64,000 nt of DNA from Pseudoxanthomonas sp. Root630 (GCF_001427585.1 NZ_LMGY01000012.1:782201-846200), one strand, 5' to 3'; shown: positions 26,001 through 34,393, numbered from the stretch's first letter. Numbers and translations: made by a program. The notes: generated from the letters alone by a model not told the origin.

Positions 26001-28993
26001 GCGATGCGGCCGTCGCGTCGACACCCGACGAGGAGGCCATCGACGATGCGCTGGTCGTCGATGCCGACCTGCCTACGTTCCTGTCCGATGCGGTCGAGCC
26101 CGCCACCGATACGGTTGCGCCGGTCGAGGAAGCCGCCGTCGAAACCGCGCCGGTGGAAGCCGCTACCGTTGAGGAGGTCGTGGTCGAAGAGGCCGACGCC
26201 CTCGATTCGATCACGGTCGAGGATGTGGCGATCGAAACGCCCACCACCGGGCAGGCCGCTGTCGAGCCTGCGGACGTGGAGGAGATCGCGGTCGAGGAGA
26301 TCGTGCTCGAGGCCACCGGCGAGGCTCCTGCGTCCGTCGAGGACGTGGTTGTTGCCGAGGCAGCGGCCGAGGACGTCGCCGTCGAGCACGTTGCTGTCGA
26401 AGCGACGACCGTCGAAGAAACTGACGTCGAAGCCGCGGCCATCGAAGAAACGGCCATCGAAGAAACGGTCGCCGAAGAAACGGTCGCCGAAGTGCTGCCC
26501 GTCGAAGAAGCCGCCGCCGAGGACGTCGCTGTCGAGGATGCCGTCGAGGCGTCCGTCGATACGCTGGATGCCAGCGAACCCGCCGAGCCTGAAGTCGTCG
26601 CCTCCGCCGAAGCCGAGGAGTCTGCCGTGACCAGTGCGCCTGCCGACATGCCGGAGCCGGAGGAGGCCCTCGACCTGACCGGTCTGGACCTGGATCTGGT
26701 GGAGATCTTCATCGAGGAAGGCAACGACCTGCTCGACCACTCCGACGATCTGCTGGCCAGGCTGCGGGAGACCCCGGAAGACCGCACGCTGCTCATCAGC
26801 CTGCAACGCGACCTGCACACCTTGAAGGGCGGCGCGCGCATGGCGGGCATCCATGCCGTCGGCGACCTGGGCCACGCGATCGAATCGATGCTGGAATCCA
26901 TCGTCGGCCAGCGCACCGAGCTGGACCGTCGCGCGATCCAACTGCTGGAGCGCGGCTTCGACACGCTGCACGGGCAGCTGGCACGCGTCACCGCCCGTCG
27001 CGCAGTGACCATCCCCGACGGGATGATCGCCGAGTTCAACGCCCGCGCCCGCGGCATCGAGCTGCCGGACGCACCGGCAACGAACGATGCGCCGGTCGCG
27101 CCGGTGGACTTGGCGCCGCTGTCGGCACCGATCGAGACCGATCTGACGGCCCACGTGGAGGAAGAATTCTTCCCGATGGGCCAGCAGGAACAGGTGCGCG
27201 TCCGCGCCGACCTGCTGGACCGCCTGGTCAACCACGCCGGCGAAGTCGCCATCTACCGCGCACGCCTGGAGCAGCAGCTCGGCGCGTTCCGCGGCGCGAT
27301 GGCCGAGCTGGACCGCACCAACATCCGTCTGCACGACCAGCTGCGTCGCCTCGACCTGGAAACGGAAGCGCAGATCGTCGCCCGCTACCAGCGCGAGCAC
27401 GAGAAGCAGGACCCGACGTTCGATCCGCTCGAGCTGGACCGCTTCTCCACGCTGCAACAGCTCAGCCGCGCGCTGGCCGAATCGGCCGCCGACATCAGCG
27501 GCCTGCAGGGCGTGCTGGACGACCTGTCGCGCCAGTACGACAGCCTGCTGCAGCAGCAGTCGCGGGTCAGTTCGGAACTGCAGGACGGCTTGATGCGTGC
27601 GCGCATGGTGCCGTTCGAAGGCATCGTGCCGCGCCTGCGTCGCGTGCTGCGCCAGGCCGGTACCGATACCCACAAGCAGGTCAACCTGCAGCTGTCGGGT
27701 ACCCACGGCGAAATGGATCGCAATGTGCTGGAGCGCATGACCGCGCCGCTGGAGCACCTGCTGCGCAATTCCGTGGCGCATGGCCTGGAATCGCCCAAGG
27801 ACCGCCGCAAGGCGGGCAAGGCGGAAGAGGGCACCGTGCAGGTCGCGTTGCGCCGGGAAGGTTCGGAAATGGTGCTGGTCGTCTCCGACGACGGCGCCGG
27901 CCTCGACCGCGGCGCGATCCGTCGTCGCGCCGAACAGCGCGGAATCATCCAGCCCGGCGCCACGCTGGCCGACGCCGACCTCGACCGCCTGATCCTGGAA
28001 TCCGGCTTCAGCACCTACGACAAGGTCAGCCAGCTGGCCGGCCGCGGCGTGGGCATGGACGTGGTCCACAACGAAGTCCGCCAGCTCGGTGGTTCGCTGG
28101 ATATCGCGTCCACGCCGGGCAAGGGCGCCGTCTTCACTCTGCGCTTGCCGCAGACGCTGGCGGTCACCCAGGCGGTGTTCGTGCAGATCGGCGAGGCCCA
28201 GTTCGCCGTGCCGGTCGCTGCGGTCAGCGGCATCGGCCGCATCAGCCACGCGCGCTTCAACGCCGGTGCCGGTACCTACCACTACGCCGGCGAAGACTAT
28301 CCGCTGTACAACCTCGGCCACCTCGTGGGCCACAGCCCCGCGAAGGCGGAAGGCCAGGCGCAGGTGCCGCTGCTGCTGGTGCGTGCGGGTGACCTGCGCG
28401 CCGCCGTCGCCGTGGACCAGGTGCTGGGCAACCGCGAAATCGTGGTCAAGCCGGTGGGCCCGCAGATCGCGTCCATCCAGGGCATCTATGGCGCGACCAT
28501 CACCGGCGACGGCAGCGTCGTGGTGATCCTGGACGCCGCCCCGCTGGTGCGCCGCCACCTGGCCCAGCCCGCGCAGCCGGCGCAGCCGACCACGGCCGTC
28601 GAGCAGCGGCGCGTGCCGCTGGTGATGGTGGTGGACGACTCGCTGACGATGCGCAAGGTGACCAGCCGCGTGCTGGAGCGCCACAACTTCGAGGTCGCCG
28701 CCGCGCGCGATGGCGTCGAGGCGCTGGAGAAGCTCGAGGAGCGTGTTCCCGACCTGATGCTGCTGGACATCGAGATGCCGCGCATGGACGGCTACGAACT
28801 GGCGACGGCGATGAAGGCCGACCCGCGCTTCAAGGACGTGCCCATCGTGATGATCACGTCGCGTACCGGCGACAAGCATCGCCAGCGCGCGTTCGACATC
28901 GGCGTGCAGCGCTACCTCGGCAAGCCGTACCAGGAACTCGACCTGCTGCGTAACGTCTACGACCTGCTGGGAATCGCCCGTGTCCGTGAGTGA
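23039..28993 (+). CDS. chpA: Hybrid chemosensory histidine kinase ChpA (PilL)
   Basis: 1984 residues. Two canonical Hpt domains carry His613 (FHTLKGSGRLVG) and His1260 (LHTLKGGARMAG). Degenerate Hpt-like modules lie at His52 (LHQVQGTLRMVEL), about 320-345 (EVAGALRML) and His784 (VHTMNGALAMA). A P3 dimerisation region (about 1390-1560) leads to the HATPase (EHLLRNSVAHGLESP with Asn1577; GRGVGMDVV), a CheW domain (about 1690-1840), and a C-terminal receiver with Asp1910 in LLDIEMPRMDGYE. A very acidic Val/Glu/Ala linker at about 1029-1197 separates the His784 and His1260 modules. It phosphorylates PilG to control type IV pili. P. aeruginosa ChpA has more Hpt-type modules. It overlaps chpB by 14 bp. 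Confidence 0.95.
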   Translation: MSALREAMSHAVLGWVKPELDETLRLVRQEIESFVEAPADTSRMRFCAGYLHQVQGTLRMVELYAPAMVAEELELLAKALQDGGVGDRDDACATLMRGAVLLPDYLERLQEGHRDIPIVLLPLLNEIRAARGASGLNESMLFPPGSRDDATPSEAEIDHARSSLSGRNRELLDTVGNAVKEELLRVKDALDLHLRTGNAANELEPQVAELGNVADTLGMMGLGVARDVVMQQRDTLRDVVAGSRPADEGTLLDVAGALLYVDASLDDQVARLGSAGDAAPDPNAAESQRTVEVLAQEAIINFAGARERFVAFIETNWDHGELADVPRLLDEVAGALRMLELGQAGDYVVGVRRYVSGELIGKKRVPGGQQLDTLADAMASLEYYLEALRERRPNREDILEITRGSLEALRYWPLPPEAATAVEPEIAAVAAVPAVEPVAVQVAEPASVETATEDAGASNFGELTLEPVDAAPALADANPFDPVGFEETGADVEATTFVVELEDEAAAQPPVDAPIEIEVQAALEDAAPATPVEVEDEALPDLRHEISAAAAALPVATVIGGFDSDATDIDDEIREVFLEEFDEEIVNLRQLLPTWRSNPEDLERLRPIRRVFHTLKGSGRLVGAKTLGEFSWKVENMLNRVLDRTREPSHAVEALLELVCDALPQLNAALRGQGSVTADLAGLQDVADRLAAGEEAYYSAQPTVVDEDAEFAEPAPVAPATPAIEDVPAVFEPETEGTPASVDAVLREILEVEVDNHLDTVDTWLLKAQVDAVPVTEELLRAVHTMNGALAMADVPEITGVTSAAEQYVKRLLASGETPTPEGVSAIADTAQAIRRSVAALQAPSPRIPVFAALAGQLVALRDSLPEQRQGAQIVDDARQGTYVEQMPTIAPPVAPTDIELAALDLSAYLDDTAHGAGGDLVPDVAAADRAEQATTADTGSPSPLPSPSSPEVTFYDIDYRILPRTHGGATDVAAGTTDAEDAAAVTGDAAVASTPDEEAIDDALVVDADLPTFLSDAVEPATDTVAPVEEAAVETAPVEAATVEEVVVEEADALDSITVEDVAIETPTTGQAAVEPADVEEIAVEEIVLEATGEAPASVEDVVVAEAAAEDVAVEHVAVEATTVEETDVEAAAIEETAIEETVAEETVAEVLPVEEAAAEDVAVEDAVEASVDTLDASEPAEPEVVASAEAEESAVTSAPADMPEPEEALDLTGLDLDLVEIFIEEGNDLLDHSDDLLARLRETPEDRTLLISLQRDLHTLKGGARMAGIHAVGDLGHAIESMLESIVGQRTELDRRAIQLLERGFDTLHGQLARVTARRAVTIPDGMIAEFNARARGIELPDAPATNDAPVAPVDLAPLSAPIETDLTAHVEEEFFPMGQQEQVRVRADLLDRLVNHAGEVAIYRARLEQQLGAFRGAMAELDRTNIRLHDQLRRLDLETEAQIVARYQREHEKQDPTFDPLELDRFSTLQQLSRALAESAADISGLQGVLDDLSRQYDSLLQQQSRVSSELQDGLMRARMVPFEGIVPRLRRVLRQAGTDTHKQVNLQLSGTHGEMDRNVLERMTAPLEHLLRNSVAHGLESPKDRRKAGKAEEGTVQVALRREGSEMVLVVSDDGAGLDRGAIRRRAEQRGIIQPGATLADADLDRLILESGFSTYDKVSQLAGRGVGMDVVHNEVRQLGGSLDIASTPGKGAVFTLRLPQTLAVTQAVFVQIGEAQFAVPVAAVSGIGRISHARFNAGAGTYHYAGEDYPLYNLGHLVGHSPAKAEGQAQVPLLLVRAGDLRAAVAVDQVLGNREIVVKPVGPQIASIQGIYGATITGDGSVVVILDAAPLVRRHLAQPAQPAQPTTAVEQRRVPLVMVVDDSLTMRKVTSRVLERHNFEVAAARDGVEALEKLEERVPDLMLLDIEMPRMDGYELATAMKADPRFKDVPIVMITSRTGDKHRQRAFDIGVQRYLGKPYQELDLLRNVYDLLGIARVRE
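26125..26630 (+). repeat. Degenerate GTCGAAGAA-type coding repeat inside chpA
   Basis: About 500 bp in which GTCGA(A/G)GA(A/G), GCCGAAGAA and ATCGAAGAAACG recur every 9-24 bases, encoding short V-E-E, V-A-E-E and I-E-E-T units (residues about 1029-1197 of ChpA). The repeats keep reading frame. This is a low-complexity linker, probably disordered and strongly acidic; units such as ATCGAAGAAACGGCC at about 26440-26480 are near-identical copies, suggesting slippage expansion. Confidence 0.75.
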
Positions 28994-30227
28994 AGCCAAG
29001 CGCGTTGCCCTGTTGGCCCGCCCGGGCGAGGCGCGCGAGCGCCTGCGGGTGGCCCTGCACGAAGCCGGCGCCGACATCGTGCTGGAAGACGATCCGAATA
29101 CGCTCGACGCCGACGCGCTGGGCAGCAGTGCGCCCCAGGTGGTGCTGGTCGCGCTGGAGCCGGCGATCGAGGACAGCCTCGAACGCTTCGATGGCGTGCT
29201 GCACGACCCCGCGGTCTCGGTGATCTTCGATGAGGCCGAACTGGCCGCCCGCCGCCAGGGCTGGGAAGCGCAGCGCTGGGCCCGCCATCTGGCGGCCAAG
29301 CTGCACGGCCACCAGGATGTGCTGCCGCCGGGCCGCGAGGAAGAAGTGAGCCTGCAGCTCGAACCAGGCCTGCCGGTCACGCCGGCGCAGCTGCACCAGG
29401 ATGCAGAGATTTCGCTGCACCTGGAGGAAGCGGCCGACATCGCCCAGGAACTACCGCGCGACGATTTCGCTTACACCGGCGGACTGGCGGCACGGCAGAT
29501 CGACGACGCCGTGATCGATGCGGACGACTGGCTGCGCAACACTTCGCAGGCGACCGCGCCCGCCGCCGACGTGCCGCCGCCGCTCCCGCCGCCGCTGCCC
29601 GAACCCGCTGCAACCACGCCGCCACCGCTGCCGGCGCCGAAGTTCGACCTGTCCTCGCTCTCGCTGGAACCGCTGGACGCGACAGGCGGCAAGACCGGCG
29701 AGCGCGTGCAGGGCGCGGTGCTGGTGTTCGCCGGCATCGGCGGTCCCGACGCCGTGCGCAAGCTGCTGGCGGAACTTCCCGATGGCTTCCCCAAGCCGCT
29801 GCTGGTGCACCTGCGCCTGGATGGCGGTCGTTACGACAACCTCGTGCGGCAGATGGAGCGCGTGGCGCACATGCCGGTCGCATTGGCGGAAGCGGGTACG
29901 CCCGCCGAGCCGGGCCACATCTACGTGATGCCCGGCGATGTCGTGCCGCTGGTCGACGCGGGCGTGGTGAGTTTCCGCCCCGGCGCCGTCATCCACACGA
30001 TGATCCCGCAATTGCCTGCCGCCGACAGCGCGGTGCTGCTGCTCAGCGGCAGCGATACCGCGCTGGTCGAGCCGGTCGCCGCGCTCGCCGCACAGGGTGC
30101 GCTGGTGCTCGGCCAGTCGCAGGACGGCTGCTACGACCCGGCCGCGCCGCGCGCGCTGGCCGCCCGCGGCGCTGAGCTGGGCACGCCCGCGCAGCTCGCC
30201 CAGCGCCTGACCGACCGCTGGTTCTGA
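28980..30227 (+). CDS. chpB: ChpB-like CheB methylesterase, catalytic serine missing
   Basis: 415 residues from GTG 28980 (GTG 28986 is also possible); the start overlaps the chpA stop. Residues about 1-110 look like a degenerate receiver-type domain without the phosphoacceptor pocket. A Pro-rich linker (about 195-220) leads to a CheB-like C-terminal domain (about 240-410): VLVFAGIGGPDAVRKLLAEL, then PKPLLVHLRLDGG, and LLLSGSDTALVEPVAALAAQ. In CheB the nucleophile lies in GASTGG; here the aligned stretch is F-A-G-I-G-G, so Ser is replaced by Gly, while the His and Asp of the triad seem present. It probably cannot demethylate PilJ by the usual mechanism. Confidence 0.82.
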   Translation: MSVSEAKRVALLARPGEARERLRVALHEAGADIVLEDDPNTLDADALGSSAPQVVLVALEPAIEDSLERFDGVLHDPAVSVIFDEAELAARRQGWEAQRWARHLAAKLHGHQDVLPPGREEEVSLQLEPGLPVTPAQLHQDAEISLHLEEAADIAQELPRDDFAYTGGLAARQIDDAVIDADDWLRNTSQATAPAADVPPPLPPPLPEPAATTPPPLPAPKFDLSSLSLEPLDATGGKTGERVQGAVLVFAGIGGPDAVRKLLAELPDGFPKPLLVHLRLDGGRYDNLVRQMERVAHMPVALAEAGTPAEPGHIYVMPGDVVPLVDAGVVSFRPGAVIHTMIPQLPAADSAVLLLSGSDTALVEPVAALAAQGALVLGQSQDGCYDPAAPRALAARGAELGTPAQLAQRLTDRWF

Positions 30228-30237
30228 GGAACACACG

Positions 30238-30708
30238 ATGGCCCATTCCAACGACGAAATCCGCGGCGTCCTGATCCAGGCCGGCGAGTACCGCCTCCTG
30301 TTGCCCAACGCCACCATCGCCGAAGTGCTGACGCGCGCGCCGGTCGAACCCATCGCTGGCATGCCGGACTGGCTGCCCGGCCAGATCGACTGGCACGGGT
30401 GGCCGGTGCCGCTGGTGGCCTTCGGTCGCCTGAGCGGCAACCCGAACGACCCGGTCGCGCTCAACAGCAAGATCGTGGTGCTGAAGGCGTTGAGCGGCGA
30501 CAAGGACCGTCCGTACTTCGCTCTGTTGACGCCGTCGTTCCCGCGCCTGGTGTCGGTGCCGCGCGATGGCCTGCTGGCCGACGCGACGGAGGAAGAGCTG
30601 CCGGTCGGCGTCAAGGTCCGCGTGCTGCTCGGCGACGAAGCCGCCGTGCTGCCTGACCTGGAAATCGTCGAAACGATGATCGGCGACGCGCTGGCCAACG
30701 CGGCCTGA
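30238..30708 (+). CDS. chpC: ChpC-like CheW-domain protein
   Basis: 156 residues. The CheW-like fold is visible (EIRGVLIQAGEYRLLLPNAT, PDWLPGQIDWHGWPVPLVAF, LPVGVKVRVLLG), with the WLPGQIDWHGWPVP segment corresponding to the G-x-x-x-hydrophobic receptor-binding region of CheW. In P. aeruginosa ChpC is a second adaptor that couples other receptors to ChpA. It is the last gene of the Pil-Chp operon, 10 bp after chpB. A GGTAGCGCTACC palindrome follows the stop. Confidence 0.88.
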   Translation: MAHSNDEIRGVLIQAGEYRLLLPNATIAEVLTRAPVEPIAGMPDWLPGQIDWHGWPVPLVAFGRLSGNPNDPVALNSKIVVLKALSGDKDRPYFALLTPSFPRLVSVPRDGLLADATEEELPVGVKVRVLLGDEAAVLPDLEIVETMIGDALANAA

Positions 30709-30821
30709 GGTAGCGCTACCCGGCGTGGGCCTCGGCCCGCCGCCACCCTTTGCGGATGGATCCTCCGGCCGCGGCCCGTCGAACCCGATGCGGTGCGATG
30801 GCGGGCTGGAGCCCGCCCTAC
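30709..30821 (+). repeat. Convergent gap with two palindromes (REP-like)
   Basis: Right after the chpC stop lies a 12-bp palindrome GGTAGCGCTACC (30710-30721). At 30800-30817 a perfect hairpin has arms GGCGGGCT and AGCCCGCC around a GG loop, followed by CTAC (30818-30821). Read on the minus strand this is GTAG plus hairpin, the layout of REP elements. The TAG stop codon of rsmE (30818-30820) is inside the GTAG head. The hairpin could also stop transcription from both sides, though no T-tract is present. Confidence 0.6.
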
Positions 30822-31546
30822 AGGTCGCCGAAACGCGACTGCAGCGCCGCGATGGCGGCCAATCCGGCGGTTTCCGTGCGCAGGATGCGCGGCCCCAACC
30901 GCAACCCGATGAACCCTGCCGCCGACAGGATCTCCCGGTCGCGCGGCGACCAGCCGCCTTCGGGACCGATGGCCACCACCACGCGCGCCGCGACCTGTAC
31001 GGTCGCCAGCGACACGTCGCCGGTGGGGTCGAGGGTCAGCCGCGTGGCCTCGCCGTCGATACCGCGTGCAGCGTCGTTGAGCGCCGCAGGCGCGGCCAGC
31101 GTCGGCAACCGCGCGCGACCGCTCTGTTCGCAGGCGGAGGCGATGACGCTGCGCCAGTGCGCCACGCGCTTCTCCGCACGCTCCGCATCCAGCTTCACCT
31201 CGGTGCGCTCCGCCATGACGGGAATGACGGCGGCGACGCCCAACTCCGTCGCCTTCTGCAGGATCAGGTCCATCTTCTCGCCGCGCGCGATCCCCTGCAG
31301 CAGGGTGACGTGCAGTGGAGACTCGGTGTCCACCACGCGCGCGCCCTGGAGTTCCGCGACGACCTCGCGCTTGCTGATCGCCTCGATGCGGGCGTCGTAG
31401 TCATTGCCATCGCCGTTGAACAGCACGCAGGCATCGCCCTCGCGCAGGCGCAGCACACGGGCAAGATGGTTGGCGGTCACCTCCGGCAGCGCGATGCGCG
31501 CGCCGGGGCGCAGCGGCAGATCCACGTAACAGCGGGTCAGGCGCAT
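30818..31546 (-). CDS. rsmE: 16S rRNA (uracil-1498-N3)-methyltransferase RsmE
   Basis: 242 residues from ATG 31546; longer open sequence upstream lies inside bioA in another frame. It methylates U1498 of 16S rRNA with S-adenosylmethionine. Family features: N-terminal PUA-like part (EVTANHLARVLRLREGDACV), then the SPOUT methyltransferase domain with KMDLILQKATELGVAAVIPV, SACEQSGR, VVVAIGPEGGWSPRDREIL (about 190-210) and RLGPRILRTETA, which forms the trefoil knot. The stop TAG is contributed by a REP-like GTAG. It overlaps the bioA end by 10 bp and is probably co-transcribed. Confidence 0.95.
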   Translation of the reverse strand: MRLTRCYVDLPLRPGARIALPEVTANHLARVLRLREGDACVLFNGDGNDYDARIEAISKREVVAELQGARVVDTESPLHVTLLQGIARGEKMDLILQKATELGVAAVIPVMAERTEVKLDAERAEKRVAHWRSVIASACEQSGRARLPTLAAPAALNDAARGIDGEATRLTLDPTGDVSLATVQVAARVVVAIGPEGGWSPRDREILSAAGFIGLRLGPRILRTETAGLAAIAALQSRFGDL

Positions 31547-32910
31547 GCGGTGGCCTCGTCGATGGCATGGCGGGTGACGTCGGCGAGATGCTGCAGGTCG
31601 CCGGGTTCCACGCAATAGGGCGGCATCCAGTACAGCACGTCGCCCAGCGGGCGCAGTACCACGCCCCGGTCCAGTGCGGCGCGGTAGGCCTTCAGGCCGA
31701 CGCGCGCGGCGGCGGGGAAGGGCGTGGCCTTGTCGCCGTCCCGGGTGAGTTCGAACGCCAGCATCATCCCGGCCTGGCGCACGTCGGCGACATGACGATG
31801 CGCGGCCAGCGGTTCGGCGAGCGCGGCCATCGCGCGTGCCGTCGCGCGGTTGCGCGCGAGGATGTCGTCGTCGCGGAAAATGTCCAGCGACGCGAGCGCC
31901 GCCGCGCACGCCAGCGGATTGCCGGTGTAGCTGTGCGAATGCAGGAAGGCGCGTTCCCGCGAATCGTCCAGGAAACCGTCGTAGAGCGCCTGCGTCGCCA
32001 GCACCGCCGCCAGCGGCATGAAGCCGCCGGTCAGCCCTTTCGACAGGCACAGCAGGTCGGGCATCACGCCGCTCTGCTCGCTGGCGAACAGCGTGCCGGT
32101 GCGGCCGAAGCCGACCGCGATCTCGTCGGCGATCAGGAATGCGCCGCTCGCGTCGCAGAGCTCGCGCACGCGCGTCAGGTAATCCGGGTGGTGCATGCGC
32201 ATGCCGCCCGCGCACTGGACGCGCGGTTCGACGATGACCGCGCAGATCTCGCCGGCGTGCTGGTCGAGCAGCGCGGCCAGCTTGTCGGCGGCGCGCGCCG
32301 CGCAGTCTGCGGGCGATTCACCGTCCTGGGCCAGGAACGCATCGGGCGAGGGTGCGAACACGGCCTCGGTGAGCAGGGGTGCGTACACGCGGCGGTACAG
32401 CGGAATATCGCCCACCGCCAGCGCACCGAGGGTTTCGCCGTGGTAGCCGTTCTCCAGCGCGATGAACCGGGTGCGCCGGTGTTCGCCACGGTTATGGAAC
32501 CAGTGGAAGGCCATCTTCAGTGCGACTTCCACGCCCGCCGAGCCGTTGTCGGCGTAGAACACCTTCGCCAGCGGCGCGCGGCCCGGTTGGCGCGGGGCGA
32601 GGGCCAGCAGGCGCTCGGCCAGTTCCACTGCCGGCGCATGGGTGAAGCCGGCCAGCATCACCTGTTCCAGCGCGCCCGCCTGGGCGGCGATGGCGGCCCC
32701 GATGCGCGGCTCGGCATGGCCGAACAGGTTCGTCCACCAGCTGCTGACCGCGTCCAGGTAGCGCGCGCCGTCGTGGCCGACCAGCCACGCCCCTTCGCCG
32801 CGCGCGATCGGCACCAGCGGCAAGGTGTGCGGGTGTTCACGCATCTGGGTGCAGGGGTGCCACACCACCGACAGGTCGCGGGCACGCCAATGGTCCGCCT
32901 CTGTTAGCAT
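31537..32910 (-). CDS. bioA: Adenosylmethionine-8-amino-7-oxononanoate aminotransferase BioA
   Basis: ATG 32910 gives 457 residues; another ATG nine codons upstream (32937) is possible. It uses S-adenosylmethionine as amino donor to make 7,8-diaminopelargonate in biotin synthesis. Motifs: VVWHPCTQM, DAVSSWWTNLFGHAEP, KVFYADNGSAGVEVALKMAF, RTRFIALENGYHGETLG, the ADEIAVGFGRTG cofactor-binding stretch, and CLSKGLTGGF with the PLP-binding Lys. No other biotin genes flank it, which is common for bioA. It is divergent from nudE and precedes rsmE. Confidence 0.95.
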   Translation of the reverse strand: MLTEADHWRARDLSVVWHPCTQMREHPHTLPLVPIARGEGAWLVGHDGARYLDAVSSWWTNLFGHAEPRIGAAIAAQAGALEQVMLAGFTHAPAVELAERLLALAPRQPGRAPLAKVFYADNGSAGVEVALKMAFHWFHNRGEHRRTRFIALENGYHGETLGALAVGDIPLYRRVYAPLLTEAVFAPSPDAFLAQDGESPADCAARAADKLAALLDQHAGEICAVIVEPRVQCAGGMRMHHPDYLTRVRELCDASGAFLIADEIAVGFGRTGTLFASEQSGVMPDLLCLSKGLTGGFMPLAAVLATQALYDGFLDDSRERAFLHSHSYTGNPLACAAALASLDIFRDDDILARNRATARAMAALAEPLAAHRHVADVRQAGMMLAFELTRDGDKATPFPAAARVGLKAYRAALDRGVVLRPLGDVLYWMPPYCVEPGDLQHLADVTRHAIDEATACA

Positions 32911-32996
32911 GCTGGCTTGATGATCCGTTTGTCGCATCCCCCCATGATATCGGCCCCCGCCCCCTGCCGTCGCTGCGCCTCGCGCACCTGGCGCGG

Positions 32997-33560
32997 ATGC
33001 CGTTTCTCCGCATGAGCCGCCTGCCGATCATCCACGGGATCACCCAGCGCACCGACGGGCCGGACCGCCATGTCGAGGAGTTGGACCTGGAGTTCAGCAA
33101 CGGCGAGCGTCGTCGCTACCACCGGTTGCGCTCGCAGGGCCACGGCGCCGTGGTCGTGGTGCCGATGCGCGACGACGACACGGTGCTGCTCGTGCGCGAG
33201 TACGCCGCTGGCATGCACCGCTACGAACTGGGCCTGGTGAAGGGCCGCATCGACGCCGGCGAGACGCCTGAGCAGGCCGCCGACCGTGAACTGAAGGAAG
33301 AAGCCGGCTTCGGCGCGCAACGGCTGGACGTGTTGCGCAGCCTGACCCTGGCGCCCACCTACATGAGCCACCAGTCCTGGCTGGTGGTGGCAAGAGACCT
33401 GTACCCCGAGCGCTTGCCGGGGGATGAACCCGAGGAGTTGGAAGTAGTGCCCTGGAAGTTGCAAGACCTCGACCAGCTGATGCTGCGCGAGGATTTTTCG
33501 GAAGGCCGTTCGCTTGCGGCGTTGTTCATCGCCCGCGAATGGTTGAAAGAGCGGACATGA
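32997..33560 (+). CDS. nudE: ADP compounds hydrolase NudE (Nudix)
   Basis: 187 residues from ATG 32997 (ATG 33012 gives 182). Clear similarity in pattern to E. coli NudE: VEELDLEFSNGERRRYHRLR, LLVREYAAGMHRYELGLVKG and DLYPERLPGDEPEELEVVPW. The Nudix box is complete: G-x5-E-x7-REL-x-EE-x-GF in GRIDAGETPEQAADRELKEE plus AGFG. NudE cleaves NADH, ADP-ribose and diadenosine compounds. Its stop overlaps the cysQ start (ATGA at 33557), which fits joint control of nucleotide by-products. Confidence 0.94.
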   Translation: MPFLRMSRLPIIHGITQRTDGPDRHVEELDLEFSNGERRRYHRLRSQGHGAVVVVPMRDDDTVLLVREYAAGMHRYELGLVKGRIDAGETPEQAADRELKEEAGFGAQRLDVLRSLTLAPTYMSHQSWLVVARDLYPERLPGDEPEELEVVPWKLQDLDQLMLREDFSEGRSLAALFIAREWLKERT

Positions 33561-34393
33561 GCCGCATGACCGCAGACCTGCACGAAGCCGTCATCGTCAT
33601 CGCCCGCGAAGCGGGCCAGGCCATCATGGCCGTGTACGAGGGCGTCATCGATGTGCAGCGCAAGAACGACGACAGCCCGCTGACCGCCGCCGACATGGCC
33701 GCGCACCGCGTCATCACCGATGGCCTGCGCCGCCTGACGCCCCAATGGCCGGTGCTGTCGGAAGAAGCCTCGGACATCCCCTGGGCCGAACGCAGCCAGT
33801 GGCCGACGTATTGGCTGGTGGATCCGCTGGATGGCACGCGCGAGTTCATCAAGCGCAATGGCGAGTTCACCGTCAACATCGCGCTGATCGAACAGAACGA
33901 ACCCATCTTCGGCGTCGTGCACGCGCCGGTGACCGGCGAGACCTGGCACGCGCGGCAGGGCCGCAACGCGTATCGCCGCGTCGGCGACGTGGATACGCAG
34001 ATCCGCACGCGTTCGCCCGCCACCGCGCCGCTGAAGGTCGCGGCCAGCCGCTCGCACCGCGATGCACGCACGCAGGCCTTCCTCGACGCCATGGGCGGCA
34101 TCGAGGAAATGTCGCTGGGTTCGTCGCTGAAGTTCTGCCGCATCGCCGAAGGCACGCTGGACGTCTATCCGCGTTTCGGCCCGACCAGCGAGTGGGATAC
34201 CGCCGCAGCCCAGTGCGTGTTGGAAGCCGCGGGCGGCGCGCTGCTGGCGCCGGATGGCCGCGCGTTCCGCTACAACCGCCGCGAGACGTTGCTCAACGGC
34301 GACTTCGTCGCGATGGGCGACATGACGCTGCCGTGGCGCACATGGCTGGCCGGCGCGCTCGGGGACGAGCATGGACACGTCCTCAGCGCCTGA
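33557..34393 (+). CDS. cysQ: 3'(2'),5'-bisphosphate nucleotidase CysQ
   Basis: 278 residues from ATG 33557. It hydrolyses adenosine 3',5'-bisphosphate, a by-product of sulfate assimilation. It shows the metal-dependent phosphatase motifs of the inositol monophosphatase superfamily: DDSPLTAADMAAHRVI, PVLSEEAS, WLVDPLDGTREFIKRNGEFT (DPxDGT, about 94-113) and EWDTAAAQCVLEAAGG (about 213-228). It overlaps nudE by 4 bp and mazG by 23 bp, a tight operon of three nucleotide-housecleaning genes. Confidence 0.95.
   Translation: MSRMTADLHEAVIVIAREAGQAIMAVYEGVIDVQRKNDDSPLTAADMAAHRVITDGLRRLTPQWPVLSEEASDIPWAERSQWPTYWLVDPLDGTREFIKRNGEFTVNIALIEQNEPIFGVVHAPVTGETWHARQGRNAYRRVGDVDTQIRTRSPATAPLKVAASRSHRDARTQAFLDAMGGIEEMSLGSSLKFCRIAEGTLDVYPRFGPTSEWDTAAAQCVLEAAGGALLAPDGRAFRYNRRETLLNGDFVAMGDMTLPWRTWLAGALGDEHGHVLSA

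Noticed and set aside
24653-29440. 1595-residue open frame on the minus strand opposite chpA
   Set aside because: It is a GC-bias shadow: the plus strand encodes recognisable Hpt, kinase, CheW and receiver domains, while the antisense product is His/Arg-rich with no domain.
30818-32215. 465-residue frame for RsmE
   Set aside because: The upstream part is a shadow of bioA; the known RsmE start motif (MRLTRCYVDLP) begins at 31546.
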